A stretch of 8,253 nt of DNA from Thiobacillaceae bacterium (GTDB taxonomy: Bacteria > Pseudomonadota > Gammaproteobacteria > Burkholderiales > Thiobacillaceae): the NCBI GenBank assembly GCA_024643305.1, contig JAHENE010000085.1, forward strand, positions 1 to 8,253. Reading direction: 5' to 3'. The position numbers and the translations under genes are program-made. Within the stretch, counting starts at the first letter, position 1. The number at the start of each line of letters is the position of its first letter. Shown here in pieces: positions 6,631-8,253 of the stretch. The notes under the pieces were generated by a model. That model ran no database searches, had not been told where the DNA came from, and was given only the letters and a program-made list of their open reading frames with translations.

Positions 6631-7569
6631 TTAATAAGCCACAGCGCAATAACCACCACCAGCATTCACCCAGTTTTGCTGGATCATATAATCGAGGCCA
6701 CCCATATTCATGTTTGCCTTGGCGCCATTCGACGTGGTGTAAGTCGTGCCAAATTTCCACGCGCATTTATCGGCGTTTTCATAACCCCTTCTGTCGTACC
6801 AGCCGTTGAATACAGGGTCCGTGACAGCCTCTTCAAGCTCGTGCGCGATAATGCTTGCCATACCGTCAGCACCGACGTTGTTGTTGGGGCTGGCAGTGGT
6901 CTGAATTGCGCAGGAACTGGGGCAACGATCCGGGTTACCCACAAAGGAATATTTAATTTCGACTCCCTGAAACGCGGTATGTGTATGCCAACCGCAGTAC
7001 TGGGTACAGAAACCGGAAGTCTCATTCACATCCGCAGTGGTCAGCACGAAATAAACACCGTTGGGGTCTTTTGGCAATGCGCCAGAACTGATGGTGTTGG
7101 TCACGATGGTCTGCACATTGGCATCGCTCAGTGCCTTGCCGAGTGAAGCAGTAGTGTCATAGGCCTGTCCGGCAAGGGCCACCGAATTCGAGATTTTCTT
7201 GTTACTGCCATCATAGTAGGTGGTATTGATGTTGTAGTAAGGCGAACCGCCAATGCTGCCAGCAAGCGCAGGCAAGATCGTTGTTGCGCTGTTGCCGCTC
7301 CAATCACCGTACCAGATATAGTAGACGTTGGTGGTCCCCAGCATGACGGGGCCACCATGGTAGTTGATTCCGTTTGAGCTTGATACGGGTTTGCCAGCGC
7401 CCTTCGCTGCGCCGTGATTGCCCGGACCGCGGTATTCACCCCAACCCTTGCCGGTAGGCACATACTCCGGTTCAGAGTCCTGGTCACGGGTAACACCCGC
7501 GTAAGCTGACATGAATCCAAGGAGACCCAAAATTGGCACTACTGCTTTAAAACAAGTTACAACTCGCAT
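6631..7569 (-). CDS. Secreted EXORDIUM/PHI-1-like protein (phosphate-induced protein 1 family) with HExxE motif
   Basis: I chose the ATG at 7569 because AGGGG (7580-7576) lies 6 nt upstream; ATGs at 7575 and 7614 are in frame but badly spaced or lack a site. The 312-residue product begins with a signal peptide (MRVVTCFKAVVPILGLLGFMSAYA, cleavage near 24). The mature protein matches the plant EXORDIUM/PHI-1 pattern: GGPVMLGTTNVYYIWYGDW, SLGKALSD, YFVLTTADV, GFCTQYCGWH, GNPDRCPSSC and SPNNNVGADGM. Unlike plant members as I recall them, it has HELEEAVTDP (His243, Glu244, Glu247) followed by NADKCAW, which looks like a zinc-peptidase helix. Six cysteines in the mature part (188, 192, 216, 220, 269, 308) suggest disulfides and extracellular stability. 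Plant relatives promote cell growth; the bacterial role is unknown. A promoter precedes it, and an NTF2-like gene follows. Confidence 0.85.
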   Translation of the reverse strand: MRVVTCFKAVVPILGLLGFMSAYAGVTRDQDSEPEYVPTGKGWGEYRGPGNHGAAKGAGKPVSSSNGINYHGGPVMLGTTNVYYIWYGDWSGNSATTILPALAGSIGGSPYYNINTTYYDGSNKKISNSVALAGQAYDTTASLGKALSDANVQTIVTNTISSGALPKDPNGVYFVLTTADVNETSGFCTQYCGWHTHTAFQGVEIKYSFVGNPDRCPSSCAIQTTASPNNNVGADGMASIIAHELEEAVTDPVFNGWYDRRGYENADKCAWKFGTTYTTSNGAKANMNMGGLDYMIQQNWVNAGGGYCAVAY

Positions 7570-7846
7570 GTTCATCCCCTGGCAGATATGGAAAATCGTG
7601 AGGCTGGCTACCATTGCAGCAGGCAGACGGTTGACATATTTAGCCTAACATCGCACTTCGTCAATACGACTAAAGTCATACTTCATGAAATTAAGGCCTG
7701 TTCAGGCGGCTGAATACTGCAGCCTGAGACTTATGTACCATTCGAATAACGGCTTCGTAGTGACATAGTCAGGCAATGCCATAGACCTAAAATAAACAAA
7801 AATGGCAAAGACGATCCAAATTCATCATCAAAGGGGGTACAACACA
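7570..7846. other. Divergent control region between the EXO-like and cytochrome c genes
   Basis: It contains the EXO-like ribosome site and promoter on the left. In the middle are nested inverted repeats (CCTG-TT-CAGG at 7697-7706 and CAGG..GCTG / CAGCCTG at 7703-7726). A possible -10 TAAAAT for the cytochrome gene lies at 7788-7793 without a good -35. AAGGGGG (7831-7837) is the cytochrome ribosome site. No gene is seen here. Confidence 0.5.
7637..7664 (-). promoter_or_regulatory. Putative sigma70 promoter of the EXO-like gene
   Basis: On the minus strand TTGACG (-35, 7664-7659) and TAAATA (-10, 7642-7637) are separated by 16 bp. The predicted start near 7630 leaves a leader of about 60 nt. 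A small inverted repeat GACT-AA-AGTC (7668-7677) sits just upstream and might be an operator half; this is weak. Confidence 0.5.
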
Positions 7847-8253
7847 ATGTTCTTGAACAGGACTTTTTGTAGTACTGCATTGCTTGCGCTGGTTGTTGCA
7901 AACGCGCAGGCAGCAGAATCGGAGGGATCAAAAATCGCCCGCGAGGGAAATTTCAGGGGAGCTGCAGCCTGCAGCTCCTGCCACGGCATGGATGGCGCCG
8001 GTGCGACCGTGGCTGCATTTCCCCGCCTGGCCGGACAAAATGCCGACTATCTTTCCAAACAACTGCACGACATGCAGCAAGGCCTGCGCAGCGACCCCGT
8101 CATGCAGCCCATGGCAAAAGCCCTGAACGACAAGGAGATCGTTGCCGTTGCCAAGTACTACGCCAGCCTGCCCGTGGCCTCGGACAAGGAACCTGCCGCC
8201 AGCGAAGAGATGCTAAAAAAAGGCGAACAGCTCGCCACCCTCGGCGACTGGAG
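7847..8253 (+). CDS. c-type cytochrome, c4-like, 3' end outside the window
   Basis: A partial gene of 135 codons, open at the right edge. The signal peptide is MFLNRTFCSTALLALVVANAQA, cleaved near residue 22, giving a periplasmic protein. The heme site CSSCH (Cys42, Cys45, His46) binds heme c covalently and supplies the His ligand. Met86 or Met89 (DPVMQPM) is the likely second axial ligand, and DKEIVAVAKYYASLP is the usual C-terminal helix of a class I domain. After the first domain the reading EEMLKKGEQLATLGDW looks like the start of a second heme domain, as in diheme cytochrome c4, so a total of about 200 residues is expected. These proteins carry electrons between respiratory complexes and oxidases. 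The start is supported by AAGGGGG with a 9-nt spacer. It is divergent from the EXO-like gene; any functional link is unproven. Confidence 0.92.
   Translation, partial: MFLNRTFCSTALLALVVANAQAAESEGSKIAREGNFRGAAACSSCHGMDGAGATVAAFPRLAGQNADYLSKQLHDMQQGLRSDPVMQPMAKALNDKEIVAVAKYYASLPVASDKEPAASEEMLKKGEQLATLGDW

Noticed and set aside
6598..7146. A 182-codon plus-strand open frame opposite the EXO-like gene
   Set aside because: The minus-strand frame shows clear family motifs, a signal peptide and a ribosome site; this frame shows none.
1..8253. tRNA, rRNA, CRISPR array, insertion sequence, prophage or toxin-antitoxin pair
   Set aside because: No cloverleaf, regular repeat-spacer pattern, transposase or integrase motif, or short overlapping toxin-antitoxin gene pair was seen on either strand.

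Overview
The window looks like a chromosomal segment of a betaproteobacterium. The gene order ndk - rlmN - pilW - rodZ, a CspA-type cold-shock gene and a c4-like cytochrome c all fit, and a Nitrosomonadales/Gallionellaceae-like organism is my best but uncertain guess. Everything was read by eye; no database search was possible.

Left part (1-3280, minus strand): a tightly packed operon transcribed right to left, consisting of ndk (nucleoside diphosphate kinase), rlmN (rRNA/tRNA adenine C2 methyltransferase), pilW/pilF (type IV pilus secretin pilotin lipoprotein) and rodZ (cell-shape protein, running to the window edge). ndk and rlmN abut with no spacer. rlmN/pilW and pilW/rodZ overlap by ATGA. 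A sigma70-type promoter can be seen upstream of ndk. RlmN carries an unusual repetitive insert of about 27 residues just before its catalytic cysteine and radical-SAM cluster motif.

Middle part (3281-6022, plus strand): a divergent, structured leader leads into a cold-shock gene that ends in a strong intrinsic terminator. Next comes a membrane-anchored NERD-domain protein. It probably starts at a GTG downstream of its own TATAAT box, and the lysine expected in its nuclease motif is replaced by glutamine. It is followed by a soluble PDC/Cache-like sensor protein whose extended -10 promoter lies so close to the ATG that its mRNA is probably leaderless.

Right part (6040-8253): two secreted proteins on the minus strand probably form a two-gene unit. 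One is an EXORDIUM/PHI-1-like protein with a metalloprotease-like HExxE motif, and the other is an NTF2/SnoaL-like protein. Both are exported and of unknown role. Divergently, on the plus strand, lies the start of a c-type cytochrome, cut by the window end after its first heme domain.

No rRNA, tRNA, CRISPR array, insertion sequence or prophage gene was seen. The left part is ordinary housekeeping DNA. The less explored material is the NERD protein, the PDC protein and the EXO-like/NTF2-like pair.
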